Origin: DATJPR01 sp963752915
GTDB lineage: Bacteria > Bacteroidota > Ignavibacteria > UBA10030 > UBA6906
Reading direction: 5' to 3'
DNA length: 64,000 nucleotides
Assembly (NCBI GenBank): GCA_963752915.1
Contig: CAVVZZ010000015.1
Span: 248,001-312,000, forward strand
Part shown: positions 8,364 through 16,721 of the stretch, piece by piece
Numbering within the stretch: the stretch's first letter is position 1
How the letters are laid out: each line of letters opens with the position of its first letter
Notes under the pieces: model-generated
What the model was told of the DNA's origin: nothing
Database searches by the model: none
Seen by the model: only the letters and a program-made list of their open reading frames with translations
Translations under genes and position numbers: made by a program

Positions 8364-9083
8364 TTACTTCTTTTTTTCCTTCTCTTTGTCCTTCTCCTTG
8401 TCCTTCTCCTTCTCTTTCTCCTTCCCCTCTGCCGGAGCGGCTTCACCTTCCTCCAGCTTCTTGCCCTTCGCGAGAACTTCCGGCTCAGCCGGCGTTTCAG
8501 CAGTCGCCACCGCCACTTCTTCGGGCGCCTTCTCGACCACCGGCGGCAGGACGCTCACGACGGCGCTGTCCGCATTCTCCAGCATGGTGACGTTCTCGAG
8601 CTTCAGATCGCGCACATGGACGGAGTCATTGATGTTGAGCGTTGAGACGTCGATCTCCACTTTCGAAGGAATGTACTTCGGGAGGCACGAGATGCGCACT
8701 TTGTGGATCACGTGTTGCAGGGTCCCGCCTTCCTTGACGCCTGCGGCGGTCCCGCCGGTCAGGACGACCGGCACTTCGATCGCAATTTCCTCGTCTTCGC
8801 GCAGACCCAGAAGGTCAAAATGGACCGGCTTGTCGGACACCGGATCAAACTGGACCTCACGCAGGATGCACTGCTTTGCCATCCCGTCGGCCAACTTCAG
8901 GGTCACGATGTTCGTCGTCGACGTATAGATCAGCGGGTTCAGGTTCAGCGGCTCGACCGCAATATTGAGATTGTCTTCGCCGTGGGCGTAGAAGACGCCC
9001 GGGATGAGCCCTTCGCGCCGCAGAACGTTCGCATGCTTCACTTTCGGATCGCGGCGTTGAGCGTTCAAAACAATTTCGGACAT
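8364..9083 (-). CDS. rplY: 50S ribosomal protein L25 (TL5/Ctc family) with a long Lys/Glu tail
   Basis: 239-aa long-form L25/Ctc. Residues 1-95 are the 5S-rRNA-binding domain (start EIVLNAQRRDPKVKHANVLR, then GLIPGVFYAHG), followed by the beta-rich TL5 C domain to about residue 190. The last 40-odd residues are low complexity: an Ala/Glu-rich stretch followed by alternating KEKEKEK/DKEKDKE repeats ending in KKK. The tail is encoded by a CTT/TTC-type repeat at 8364-8430. Family members often have acidic tails; a charged zipper of this kind is less usual. Located between prs and pth as in many bacteria. Confidence 0.95.
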   Translation of the reverse strand: MSEIVLNAQRRDPKVKHANVLRREGLIPGVFYAHGEDNLNIAVEPLNLNPLIYTSTTNIVTLKLADGMAKQCILREVQFDPVSDKPVHFDLLGLREDEEIAIEVPVVLTGGTAAGVKEGGTLQHVIHKVRISCLPKYIPSKVEIDVSTLNINDSVHVRDLKLENVTMLENADSAVVSVLPPVVEKAPEEVAVATAETPAEPEVLAKGKKLEEGEAAPAEGKEKEKEKDKEKDKEKEKKK

Positions 9084-9109
9084 TGTTCAACCTTTCCTTC
9101 GATGCGATA

Positions 9110-10048
9110 TTACCCTTTGTCGACGTCAAACAGGGAGCTGATTGACTCGTTGTGAAAATTTCTTCGTATGGCTTCAGCGAAGAGATGCGCCACGGACTCA
9201 ATGTGCAGCTTCTGCGTCCCGTTCGGAAGCGGAATACTGTCGGTTGCGACAAGCGTCGTGACCGGCGATTGCTGAATCCTCTGTAACGCCTGGCCGGAAA
9301 GCACGGGATGCGTGCATGCGGCGAAGACATCCGCCGCACCGTGATCTTTCAACGCCGCGGCCGCATTGCAGAGCGTCCCCGCCGTGTCGACGAGGTCGTC
9401 GACGATCAGGATGTTCTTTCCTTTGACATCGCCGATGATGTTCATGATCTCGGCTTCATTCTGCTTCGGGCGCCGCTTGTCGATGACAATCAGTTCCGAT
9501 TCAAGCCGCTTGGCATATGCGCGGGCCAGCTTGATGCCCCCGACATCGGGGGAGGCGACCGCGAGGTTCGGGATGCTCAGATTCTTGAAATACCGGACGA
9601 GCACCGCGGACGAGTACAGATGGTCGACCGGAATATTGAAGAATCCCTGCACCTGCGGCGCATGGAGATCCATCGTGATGATGCGATCGATTCCCGCCAC
9701 GGTCAGGAGGTCGGCCACCAGCTTCGCCGTGATAGCGACGCGGGGCTGATCCTTGCGGTCCTGCCGCGCGTACCCGAAATAGGGGATGACCGCCGTGATT
9801 CTCCGTGCCGAAGCGCGCTTTGCGGCGTCGACCAGGATGAGCAACTCCATCAGGTTCTCCGCCGGCGGGTTCGTCGATTGCACGATGAAGACGTCACTGC
9901 CGCGAATGTTGTCCGCGTACTTGACCCAGATCTCGCCATCACTGAAGTTCTTGATCTCACAACGCCCCATCGGCTCACCGAGGGCTTTGACAATTTTTTC
10001 CGCCAGGACGCGATTCGAGCGTCCGGAGAAGACCTTGATACTGGGCAT
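9110..10048 (-). CDS. prs: Ribose-phosphate pyrophosphokinase (PRPP synthase)
   Basis: 312-aa class I PRPP synthase making PRPP from ribose 5-phosphate and ATP for nucleotide, His and Trp synthesis. Motifs: SDGEIWVKYADNIRGSDVF, the flexible-loop region YARQDRKDQPRVAI, ASPDVGGIKLAR, and the PRPP loop VDDLVDTAGTL. Length is typical. First gene of prs-rplY-pth, divergent from bioY with a 138-bp shared upstream region. Confidence 0.98.
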   Translation of the reverse strand: MPSIKVFSGRSNRVLAEKIVKALGEPMGRCEIKNFSDGEIWVKYADNIRGSDVFIVQSTNPPAENLMELLILVDAAKRASARRITAVIPYFGYARQDRKDQPRVAITAKLVADLLTVAGIDRIITMDLHAPQVQGFFNIPVDHLYSSAVLVRYFKNLSIPNLAVASPDVGGIKLARAYAKRLESELIVIDKRRPKQNEAEIMNIIGDVKGKNILIVDDLVDTAGTLCNAAAALKDHGAADVFAACTHPVLSGQALQRIQQSPVTTLVATDSIPLPNGTQKLHIESVAHLFAEAIRRNFHNESISSLFDVDKG

Positions 10049-10130
10049 TATCGGGTCGAGGAGAATGGGAGACCAGAACTTAGCTACATAAAATACGGAA
10101 AATGCGGAAAAGGCGCAAGATCAATCGGAA

Positions 10131-10160
10131 TTGACTTTCCGGCGAGATTTGTGTAATTTG
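10131..10160 (+). promoter_or_regulatory. Putative bioY promoter
   Basis: TTGACT (10131-10136) is separated by 17 bp from TAATTT (10154-10159); the element TAATTTG also resembles the TAnnTTTG -7 motif of Bacteroidota. A GAGGAG ribosome binding site (10175-10180) sits 6 nt before the bioY ATG. I see no BirA-type palindrome. Confidence 0.5.
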
Positions 10161-10186
10161 CCCCGCTTTCAAACGAGGAGTTCTCC

Positions 10187-10756
10187 ATGACTATCGTCGC
10201 CCGTACAAACGAGCTTGCCGTTCAACGATCGTCAAGTCTTGTGGCCCAGGGGCTCTGGATCATCGGATTTGCAGCGGCGACGACGCTCGCCGCCCGTCTC
10301 GAAATCCCGCATTCGCCTGTCCCGTATACGCTTCAGACCCTGCTGGTTCTCCTCGCGGGAGCGTTTCTTGGGCCGCGAAATGGGGCGATCAGCCAGGCGT
10401 GCTATCTCGGCGCGGGTTCACTCGGGTTGCCGGTATTTGCCGGTGGTGCGGTGGGAGTTGTGCAGTTGCTCGGCCCGACAGGAGGCTACCTCCTCGCGTT
10501 TCCCGCCGCCGCCGCGGTTGTGGGATATCTTGTTTCTGTGCGGCGCACGATGCTTTGGACGCTGCTCAGCATGGCGGCCGGCCTTGCGATCATCTTCGCC
10601 TCAGGCACACTTCAACTGTACGCGGTGCTCCTCCATAATGTGGGGCAGGCGATGAGTGCAGGTCTTCTCATCTTTTCATGGTGGGATGGACTGAAGCTCG
10701 CCGCGGCCACGATGATATATTTCGAATTCGCCAAACGCTGGCCGCGCCTGCCGTGA
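10187..10756 (+). CDS. bioY: Biotin transporter BioY
   Basis: 189-aa integral membrane protein with about six hydrophobic segments, the biotin-binding S component of an ECF transporter. Conserved BioY features are PHSPVPYTLQTLLVLLAGAFLGP (split near residues 42-64), YLGAGSLGLPVFAGG and GPTGGYL. No EcfA/EcfT genes are adjacent, so it works alone or with shared ECF components encoded elsewhere. It is the only plus-strand gene in the first 16.6 kb, transcribed as a single gene that converges on the exonuclease gene. Confidence 0.94.
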   Translation: MTIVARTNELAVQRSSSLVAQGLWIIGFAAATTLAARLEIPHSPVPYTLQTLLVLLAGAFLGPRNGAISQACYLGAGSLGLPVFAGGAVGVVQLLGPTGGYLLAFPAAAAVVGYLVSVRRTMLWTLLSMAAGLAIIFASGTLQLYAVLLHNVGQAMSAGLLIFSWWDGLKLAAATMIYFEFAKRWPRLP

Positions 10757-10781
10757 GATGTGTGGTGCCGGCAGGTTCACG

Positions 10782-11468
10782 TCAAAGATCGAATCCGACA
10801 GAGTCCTTCCACCGTCGGAATAACTCCGCGGTCGCCTTGACGTCCCCCATGCAGTAGTGCGCGATCTGCAGGTATCCCCCCTCCGCGAACACCCTCTCCA
10901 GGTCCTTCCCGGTGATTCCGTCGCTCTTCGGGCTGTGAATCCCGAACGCCTTGCAGCAGAAGTCAAGGCTGTACTTCCTGACGGCGCCGTAGAATGTCAG
11001 TTGCTCCATCAGATCGAAGCTTTCGTCGCTCTTGTAGCGATAGGGGACGAGGTTTCGGCTCGATTTCACTCCAAGGATCGCGGACCGGATCATCAGGAAC
11101 GGACAGTCGAATGACCGGCCGTTGAACGTTATGAATTGCCGGAACCTGCTGATCGCGGCCCAGAAATTCTCGATGCTCTCCCGTTCGGTCCCGGGGATGT
11201 ACTCGATCATCCCCGAGTCGTCCATCGATCGCGTCCCGCCGGGATGCTCGTAGAAGACTTGCCCTTTCTCCGTGTCCGGATTCAGCATGGCGATCGCGAT
11301 CACGCGCGCGGTGAGCGGCCCAAGACTCAGGCGCTCAATGGATTCTTGTCTCTCCTGATTGTTCGTTGCGAATTTCAGGAGGTATTCACGCTGGTCCTGA
11401 TCAAAGCTCTCCAGCGGGAATGCCAGCGTCTCGATATCGAACACGACTCTACTCGAGGGATTGCTCAT
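10782..11468 (-). CDS. Predicted 3'-5' exonuclease, PolB-proofreading-like (DEDD fold)
   Basis: 228-aa RNase H-fold protein. Exo I is VVFDIETLAF (Asp, Glu), Exo II is FITFNGRSFDCPFL (Asp), and Exo III is YCMGDVKATAELF (Asp), which gives a complete DEDD metal set. This matches the stand-alone PolB-like exonuclease family (DNA_pol_B_exo2). Start MSNPSS at 11468 is preferred over an ATG at 11477 because GGAGG directly abuts the first ATG but lies 9 nt from the second. It overlaps recX by 20 bp, so it is the last gene of a recA-recX-exonuclease set, pointing to a DNA repair role (inference). Confidence 0.85.
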   Translation of the reverse strand: MSNPSSRVVFDIETLAFPLESFDQDQREYLLKFATNNQERQESIERLSLGPLTARVIAIAMLNPDTEKGQVFYEHPGGTRSMDDSGMIEYIPGTERESIENFWAAISRFRQFITFNGRSFDCPFLMIRSAILGVKSSRNLVPYRYKSDESFDLMEQLTFYGAVRKYSLDFCCKAFGIHSPKSDGITGKDLERVFAEGGYLQIAHYCMGDVKATAELFRRWKDSVGFDL

Positions 11469-12120
11469 CGATATCATCCTCCGATTTGGAGAAGAGCTTC
11501 TTGCAGACCGATTGGATCACATCCCAGGTGAACCCACGCCGACCGAGGAACGTCCCGGTGCGCTTCCGCAGCTTCACCTGCTCCTCGCGAGGCCGCATCG
11601 CGCGCGATTTGCGCACGAAGTCCCGCCCGATGCTCAACGCCCGCGCCTCGTTTTCCTCCGGCCCGAGAAACCCCTTGAGCGTCTCTTCAACAATTTCCTT
11701 GCTGACGCCGAGGAGCATCAATTTTCGTCGGAGAAGCAAGGCGCCCGCCGGCCGTTTCGCCAGCTGATCGCTCACATACGCCCGCGCAAATTCAGCATCG
11801 TCGAGGAGCAGGGCGGCCTTCAACGCCTCGACCGTCTTCTGGATCTCTTCGTCGCCGAACTCTTTCTCCCTCAGCTTGTCCCGGATTTCTTTCTCCGTTC
11901 GTGGACGGACTCCCAGATAGCGCATCGCAACGGCGCGAGCGCTCACGAGCTCTTCCACGTGTTCGAGTTGCTGGAGGATCTCCGGCGTAACTTCATCGCC
12001 GGTTCGGAGTCCGAACCGGATAAGCGTTTCCGGCCCGACGCCAAGGGAGAATTCTTCGTCCACGAATATATTGCGCCGGGACGGATTGCGTTGCTGGGGA
12101 GTAATCGAGGTGATGCGCAT
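11449..12120 (-). CDS. recX: Regulatory protein RecX
   Basis: 223-aa RecX, which caps and modulates RecA filaments. The three-helix repeats are visible: AMRYLGVRPRTEKEIRDKL, DDAEFARAYVSDQLAKRPAG, and a C-terminal repeat with RRGFTWDVIQSVCKKL. Length is slightly above the family average because of an N-terminal extension with ITPQQRNPSRRNIFVDEE, common in this group. It lies 60 bp downstream of recA, separated by a perfect hairpin, and its 3' end overlaps the exonuclease gene. Confidence 0.93.
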   Translation of the reverse strand: MRITSITPQQRNPSRRNIFVDEEFSLGVGPETLIRFGLRTGDEVTPEILQQLEHVEELVSARAVAMRYLGVRPRTEKEIRDKLREKEFGDEEIQKTVEALKAALLLDDAEFARAYVSDQLAKRPAGALLLRRKLMLLGVSKEIVEETLKGFLGPEENEARALSIGRDFVRKSRAMRPREEQVKLRKRTGTFLGRRGFTWDVIQSVCKKLFSKSEDDIDEQSLE

Positions 12121-12134
12121 GATGAGCGCGCCTG

Positions 12135-12166
12135 GTCCCGATGGTCGGTCGCCCGACCATCGGGAC
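12135..12166 (-). promoter_or_regulatory. Perfect 14-bp inverted repeat between recA and recX
   Basis: GTCCCGATGGTCGG (12135-12148) and its exact reverse complement (12153-12166) are separated by 4 nt. No T run follows on either strand, so it is not a standard Rho-independent terminator. In Escherichia coli a hairpin between recA and recX lowers recX expression; this could play the same role. Confidence 0.6.
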
Positions 12167-12180
12167 GGATAGGGCGGGTG

Positions 12181-13301
12181 CTATTTCTTTTTTCCGGCGG
12201 AGGGTTCGGGTTTGGGGACGCTGGTGTCAGCTTTCTGCGGGGCCGGCTTCGGTCCGCCGCCATTTCCCTTTTCCCCGGCAGGTGCTCCGGGTTCTGCCTT
12301 CACCGGCAGGGAAAGCTTCCGCCGGGTTTCGATGTCGATCGTCTTCAGGAGCTTTTCGTTGTCCTGAAGGTACTTCTTGACCGCGTCGCGCCCTTGACCG
12401 ATCCGTTCTTCCTTGTAGGAAAACCAGGAGCCCGGATTTCGCGATGATATTCTGTTCGACCGCGGTGTCGATGAGGTCCCCCAGCCGGGAAATCCCTTCG
12501 TTATACAGGATGTCGAATTGCGCTTCACGGAAGGGGGGCGCGACCTTGTTCTTGACGACCTTCACGCGCGTCCTGTTGCCGACAATATTCGTCCCGTCCT
12601 TGATCGCCTCGATCCGGCGGACATCAAGCCTGACCGACGCATAGAACTTCAGCGCATTGCCGCCGGTCGTCGTTTCCGGATTTCCGAACATCACGCCGAT
12701 CTTCATCCGGAGCTGGTTGGTGAAGATGACCGATGTCTTCGACTTGCTGATTGCGGAGGTGAGCTTCCGCAATGCCTGCGACATCAGCCGGGCCTGAACA
12801 CCCATGCTGGGATCCCCCATCTCGCCCTCAATTTCGGCCCGCGGGGTCAAGGCCGCGACGGAATCGATGACGATGACGTCCAGGGCGCCGCTCCGGACGA
12901 GTGTCTCTACGATCTCGAGCGCCTGTTCGCCGAACTCCGGCTGGGAAAGCAGGAGTCCATTGACATCGACCCCGAGCTTCTTCGCGTACGCCATGTCCAG
13001 CGCATGCTCGGCATCGATAAATGCCGCGATGCCTCCGAGCTTTTGCGCTTCTGCAATAATATGCAGGCACAGCGTAGTCTTTCCGGAGGATTCGGGTCCG
13101 ATAGATCTCAATGACCCGCCCCCGCGGAATACCCCCGATCCCGAGCGCAGCGTCCAGCGAGATCGAGGCCGTCGAGATGACGTCCACCTGCTGGATCGGA
13201 CCTTCCCCGAGACGCATGACCGTCCCCTTGCCGTGCTGCTTTTCAATTTGATCAAGCGCGATCTTCAGCGCCTGAGCTCTGGCGTCTTTGTCGTCTGACA
13301 T
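12181..13301 (-). CDS. recA: Recombinase RecA (two frameshifts as sequenced)
   Basis: RecA, the DNA-dependent ATPase for strand exchange and SOS signalling. Frame 1 runs from MSDDKDARAQ (13301) to GIPRGRVIEIY. One extra base at 13100-13101 moves the reading to GPESSGKTTL (Walker A), which continues through VIVIDSVAALTPRAEIEGE, the Gln/Arg region TNQLRMKIGVMFGNPETTTGG and RLGDLIDTAVEQNIIAKSG. A second extra base at 12430-12433 restores WFSYKEERIGQGRDAVKKYL and a Pro/Gly/Lys-rich tail. With both bases removed the protein is 372 aa, full length and with all motifs. An essential-type gene broken twice in this way is most likely a sequencing or assembly artefact. It follows thpR by 33 bp. Confidence 0.9.
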
Positions 13302-13334
13302 GAATGCTCCGTTCTATAAGTAATACTGTCAGCC

Positions 13335-13922
13335 TCACGGTTTTCCGATGAGGGAGAAGCTTTTTTCTTGTTTGTAGACTGAACCGGTGGGCCGCAAATC
13401 GCTGCGCATCAACGAGAAGGAATCGATGACATAGGGCTCTGAGGCAAAGGTAAGGGTTTCTGTCGTTGCAATCAATTGGCGCTGGTTTCTGACACTGCGA
13501 ATTCGACCGAGCGTCAGGTGCGGGTGAAACGACCGCTTCTCCGTCTCGAACCCGAGTGAAGCGAGCTGGACGTCAATCGATTCCTGCAGCTGGTGGAGAC
13601 TGCCGTCGAGCTCTTCGATACCTATCCAGACAATGCGCGGCTCTCTGGCATTCGGGAAGAATCCCAGCGATCGATACGCAATGCGGAAGGGGAGATGTGA
13701 GGCGCTCACATGGTCGAGACACGCATGGATTTCTGAAATCCGATCGGAGTCCGTATCGCCGAGAAACTTGAGCGTGCAATGCATCTTCTCGTCCCGTTCC
13801 CAGCTCACGTCGGCGTTTGCCGTCCGCAGGGTATGGATGATCTCCTGCGCGCGGGATTTGACCGGCGCCGGGGTATCGAAGGCAATGAAAAGACGGAGCG
13901 CTTTGTGTTGACTATCGACCAT
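13335..13922 (-). CDS. thpR: RNA 2',3'-cyclic phosphodiesterase (2H family)
   Basis: 195-aa 2H phosphoesterase of the LigT/ThpR type. The two catalytic HxTx motifs are HCTLKFLG (near residue 45) and HPHLTLGRI (near residue 130), with LRLFIAFDTP at the N-terminus. The enzyme opens 2',3'-cyclic phosphate RNA ends; a tRNA half ligation role is debated. Start MVDSQHK at 13922 lies 10 bp after the cinA stop. The reading frame continues open upstream only because cinA overlaps it in another frame. It is commonly found between cinA and recA. Confidence 0.9.
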   Translation of the reverse strand: MVDSQHKALRLFIAFDTPAPVKSRAQEIIHTLRTANADVSWERDEKMHCTLKFLGDTDSDRISEIHACLDHVSASHLPFRIAYRSLGFFPNAREPRIVWIGIEELDGSLHQLQESIDVQLASLGFETEKRSFHPHLTLGRIRSVRNQRQLIATTETLTFASEPYVIDSFSLMRSDLRPTGSVYKQEKSFSLIGKP

Positions 13923-13932
13923 CGTCCACCGA

Positions 13933-15190
13933 CTATCGATTATCGATCCGTACCCCAGAGGCTTCTCTCCAGAGGATCTCCAGGGCCGCCTGTGATGCCC
14001 GCTCTTTGACAAGCATCCGGTCGTCTCCGAAGTGAAACCGCTTTGCGAAGCTCGTTTGCGCGTCGGCGAAACCGATCCAGACGAGACCGACGGGCTTCTG
14101 CGGAGTGCCGCCTGTCGGACCGGCAATGCCCGTTGTGGAGATTCCGTACGTCGTCCCTGCAATGCGGCGGACGCCTTCTGCCATCGCTCTGGCGACTGAC
14201 TCGCTGACCGCGCCATCATTCTCGATGATTGACTCAGCGGAACGCCAAGCAGCGCGACTTTCGAAGCATTGCTGTAGGCTACAACTCCCCGCTCAAAATA
14301 GGCAGAACTCCCGCTGATGTTCGTGAGCCGATCGGCGATGTGACCCCCCGTGCACGACTCTGCGGCGGCAATGGTCCTGCCGGCCGCGGTCAACAATCGG
14401 CCGATGACCTCCTCGATGATCTTCTTCATCAACACCGTAAATAAACCGCGGAATTTTCGACCGCAGCGTCGCTTCGATCCGTTCCACCTGCTCGTCCGCG
14501 GCGGTCGAGGTCGGGGCCTCGACGGAGATGCGGAGCCGAACACCGGTCGGCGACGGGAGAAAGGCCAGCGTTGCTCCGTGAAGGAATTCTTCGACAGGCC
14601 CGATCTCCGAGGCAAGGAAGCTCTCTGTGGCACCCATCGTACGGAGCGTTCGATGCCGGATCCGCCCTCCTGCCCCGCGTTGGAGCAGAAAGGGGACGAT
14701 CGATTGATCGACCATCGTTTTCATCTCGTACGGGACTCCCGGGAGCACGAAGAAGTGGCGGCTGTCCTTGTCGAACCGCATCCCTGCCGCGGTGCCCCGT
14801 GGGTTGGGCACCACGACCGCCTTCGATGGGAACAACGCCTGCTCTTCATGCGAAGCCCGCCACGGAATGTTCCGCCGTTCAAGCAGCGCCTTGATCTGCG
14901 CAAGGAGCTCGTCCTTTTTCTCGAGGGGCGAATCGAAGAAGGTGCAGACGGCTGTGCTTCGTGATGTCGTCGTGCGTGGGTCCCAGGCCGCCCGTCACGA
15001 CGACGATGTCATAGGCCTGCCACAATTCGCGGAACGCCTCGATGATGGCCGGCATCGAATCGCCAACGGTGACCATCCGCGCGACGGCGACTCCGGCGTC
15101 GTTGAGTCGTTGAGCGATGTAGGCCTGATTCGTGTTGACGACCTGGCCGATCAGGAGCTCGTCGCCGATGGTGAGAATTGATCCGTTCAT
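13933..15190 (-). CDS. cinA: CinA family nicotinamide-nucleotide amidase (three frameshifts as sequenced)
   Basis: Two-domain CinA: an N-terminal MoaB/COG1058 domain and a C-terminal NMN deamidase domain. The pieces in order are MNGSILTIGDELLIGQVVNT to GGLGPTHDDITK; after an extra base in 14953-14956, VCTFFDSPLEKKDELL to RFIYGVDEED; after an extra C at 14418, IEEVIGRLLTAAGRTIAAAE, SCTGGHIADRLT and SKVALLGVP; after an extra CT at 14236-14237 (or a lost base there), ESIIENDGAVSESVAR, TGIAGPTGG to the stop. Corrected length is about 417 aa, normal for the family. The start overlaps the pgpA stop as ATGA. The domain order and motifs are intact, so an artefact is more likely than decay, though decay is possible. 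Confidence 0.85.
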
Positions 15191-15747
15191 AGGGTGTGCA
15201 TTGCGGAAAGGATGACGAGGACAAGTCGGGCGCCGAGGTTTGCATAGATCCCCGCGACAACGTCGTCCAGCATGATTCCCCAACCGCGGGGGATCTGCTC
15301 CACCCATGCGGCAGGCGGTGGCTTGAGAATATCAAAGATGCGAAACAGGACGAATGCGATCAAGAGGGAGAGGAACGACCAGGGGAGGTGAAGGACGGCG
15401 ATCCACATCCCGACAATCTCATCGACGACCACAATCGAGGGGTCCGGCGCTGCATGTCTGCCGTGCTGGAAACGATCCTTCGTCCTGGCGGCATTTGCCG
15501 TCAAGCGGTTCCCTTCATACCGCGCAATGGAGGCGGCGCTCCAGACTCCGGCTCCGAAGATCACTCCGGCGAGAGGCCAGAGAATGACCGGGTCCCAGAC
15601 GCCGGGAATCAGGAGAACGATGCAGCCGAGGAGCGCTCCGAACGTGCCTGAGGCCCACGGAATATAGCCGACGAAGAGGCCTGTCCCGACAATGCTGGCA
15701 AGGAGCGGCGGAGGACTTCCTTCACCGTGTGAGGATTGCTCGCTCAT
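15187..15747 (-). CDS. pgpA: Phosphatidylglycerophosphatase A
   Basis: 186-aa membrane phosphatase that removes the 3'-phosphate from phosphatidylglycerol phosphate, the step after PgsA. Family motifs: GYIPWASGTFGAL near the N-terminus, VVVDEIVGMWIA in the middle, RIFDILKPPPA, and GWGIMLDDVVAGIYAN near the C-terminus, with three to four hydrophobic segments. It overlaps pgsA by 26 bp and cinA by 4 bp, so it is the middle gene of a phospholipid-to-recA operon. Confidence 0.94.
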   Translation of the reverse strand: MSEQSSHGEGSPPPLLASIVGTGLFVGYIPWASGTFGALLGCIVLLIPGVWDPVILWPLAGVIFGAGVWSAASIARYEGNRLTANAARTKDRFQHGRHAAPDPSIVVVDEIVGMWIAVLHLPWSFLSLLIAFVLFRIFDILKPPPAAWVEQIPRGWGIMLDDVVAGIYANLGARLVLVILSAMHTL

Positions 15748-16348
15748 AGAGGTCGTGGAGCGTCTTCCTGTTGTCGATCAAATACGCGACTCCGGTCCAT
15801 ACGGTCATGATGGTCACGAGCAGCATCATGCCGAACAGCACTTCGTAGTGCATCAACCAGTCAATCCACTTTCCAAAGCTCTCATAGGCGCTGGGAATCG
15901 TGCGGCAGACATACAGGATAAGAATATAGTACATCACCACGAACTGACTGAACGTCTTTGTCTGGGCGCTGCGGGAGGTGACGACCGGTCGCTCGCGGTA
16001 TTCGGCATACGCGCGAAGGCCCGTGATCAGGAAATCGCGGATGATGATAATCCAGACCATCCATGCGTCGACGAGTCCAAGCGCAGCAAAACAAATGAAC
16101 GCCGCCGAGGAGAGGATTTTGTCGGCGAGGGGATCGAGGAACTTTCCCCACTGCGAGACGTATCCCATTTTCCGTGCAATCCAGCCGTCGTACCAGTCGG
16201 TCAGCGCAGCGACAACGAAGACGATCAGGGAGACCTGGCGGAGCGTGGAAGACGAGGAGAGAAGGAGGATGACGAAGACAGGAGTCAGCGCGATCCGGAG
16301 CAGCGTGAGCTGGTTCGGGATATTCAGCTGAAGTTCGAGTTTGGGCAT
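15722..16348 (-). CDS. pgsA: CDP-diacylglycerol--glycerol-3-phosphate 3-phosphatidyltransferase
   Basis: 208-aa integral membrane CDP-alcohol phosphatidyltransferase making phosphatidylglycerol phosphate. The diagnostic motif DxxDGxxARxxxxxxxxGxxxDxxxD is seen as DWYDGWIARKMG then GKFLDPLADK. The N-terminus NIPNQLTLLRIALTPVFV is typical of PgsA rather than of PssA or cardiolipin synthase. About six hydrophobic segments. First gene after the rpmB terminator; followed directly by pgpA, the next enzyme of the pathway. Confidence 0.95.
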   Translation of the reverse strand: MPKLELQLNIPNQLTLLRIALTPVFVILLLSSSSTLRQVSLIVFVVAALTDWYDGWIARKMGYVSQWGKFLDPLADKILSSAAFICFAALGLVDAWMVWIIIIRDFLITGLRAYAEYRERPVVTSRSAQTKTFSQFVVMYYILILYVCRTIPSAYESFGKWIDWLMHYEVLFGMMLLVTIMTVWTGVAYLIDNRKTLHDLYERAILTR

Positions 16349-16352
16349 GGAA

Positions 16353-16380
16353 CAAAAAAGCCATCAGGCATTGATGGCTT
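16353..16380 (-). terminator. Rho-independent terminator after rpmB
   Basis: AGCCATCA (16359-16366) pairs with TGATGGCT (16372-16379) around a 5-nt loop. On the minus strand the hairpin is followed by TTTTTTG. It lies about 35 bp past the rpmB stop and immediately upstream of pgsA. Confidence 0.85.
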
Positions 16381-16417
16381 CCGGTGAGTCACATCGATGA
16401 TCGACTGTCGGGCGCCG

Positions 16418-16609
16418 TCACGCCACCTTGAGCACCTTGTTCGACTTGATGCAGTTTGTGCAGACTTTCATCCGCTTCGTGCGTCCATTCACTTTCGCAT
16501 GGACGACCTGGAGGTTCGGGAGCCATCGCCGGCGTGTCAGATTGTGTGCGTGGCTGATGTTGTTGCCACTGACCGGACTCTTGCCGCAGATGTCACATAC
16601 TTTCGCCAT
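16418..16609 (-). CDS. rpmB: 50S ribosomal protein L28
   Basis: 63-aa L28 with the usual AKVCDICGKSPVSGNNISHA start, NLTRRRWLPNLQ and a C-terminal CxxC (VCTNCIKSNKV). Together with the N-terminal CxxC it makes a four-Cys zinc ribbon, so this is the zinc-binding form. Monocistronic, with its own terminator and divergent from tsaD. Confidence 0.97.
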   Translation of the reverse strand: MAKVCDICGKSPVSGNNISHAHNLTRRRWLPNLQVVHAKVNGRTKRMKVCTNCIKSNKVLKVA

Positions 16610-16721
16610 GATACGACCTTCCTGGTTGGAACTAAGATTTTAATATAGGAATTTTCAACGACATGCGCAATGGGCGCTCCGTTGCTTGCAATTCTTTTTG
16701 AGATTCTTTACGATTTAGCCT

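Noticed and set aside
10049..10186. BirA operator upstream of bioY
   Set aside because: No long TTGTAAAC/GTTTACAA-type palindrome is present.
13302..13334. LexA box in the thpR-recA gap
   Set aside because: GAACGGAGCATTC is only half of a GAAC-N4-GTTC site, and no other known LexA consensus fits.
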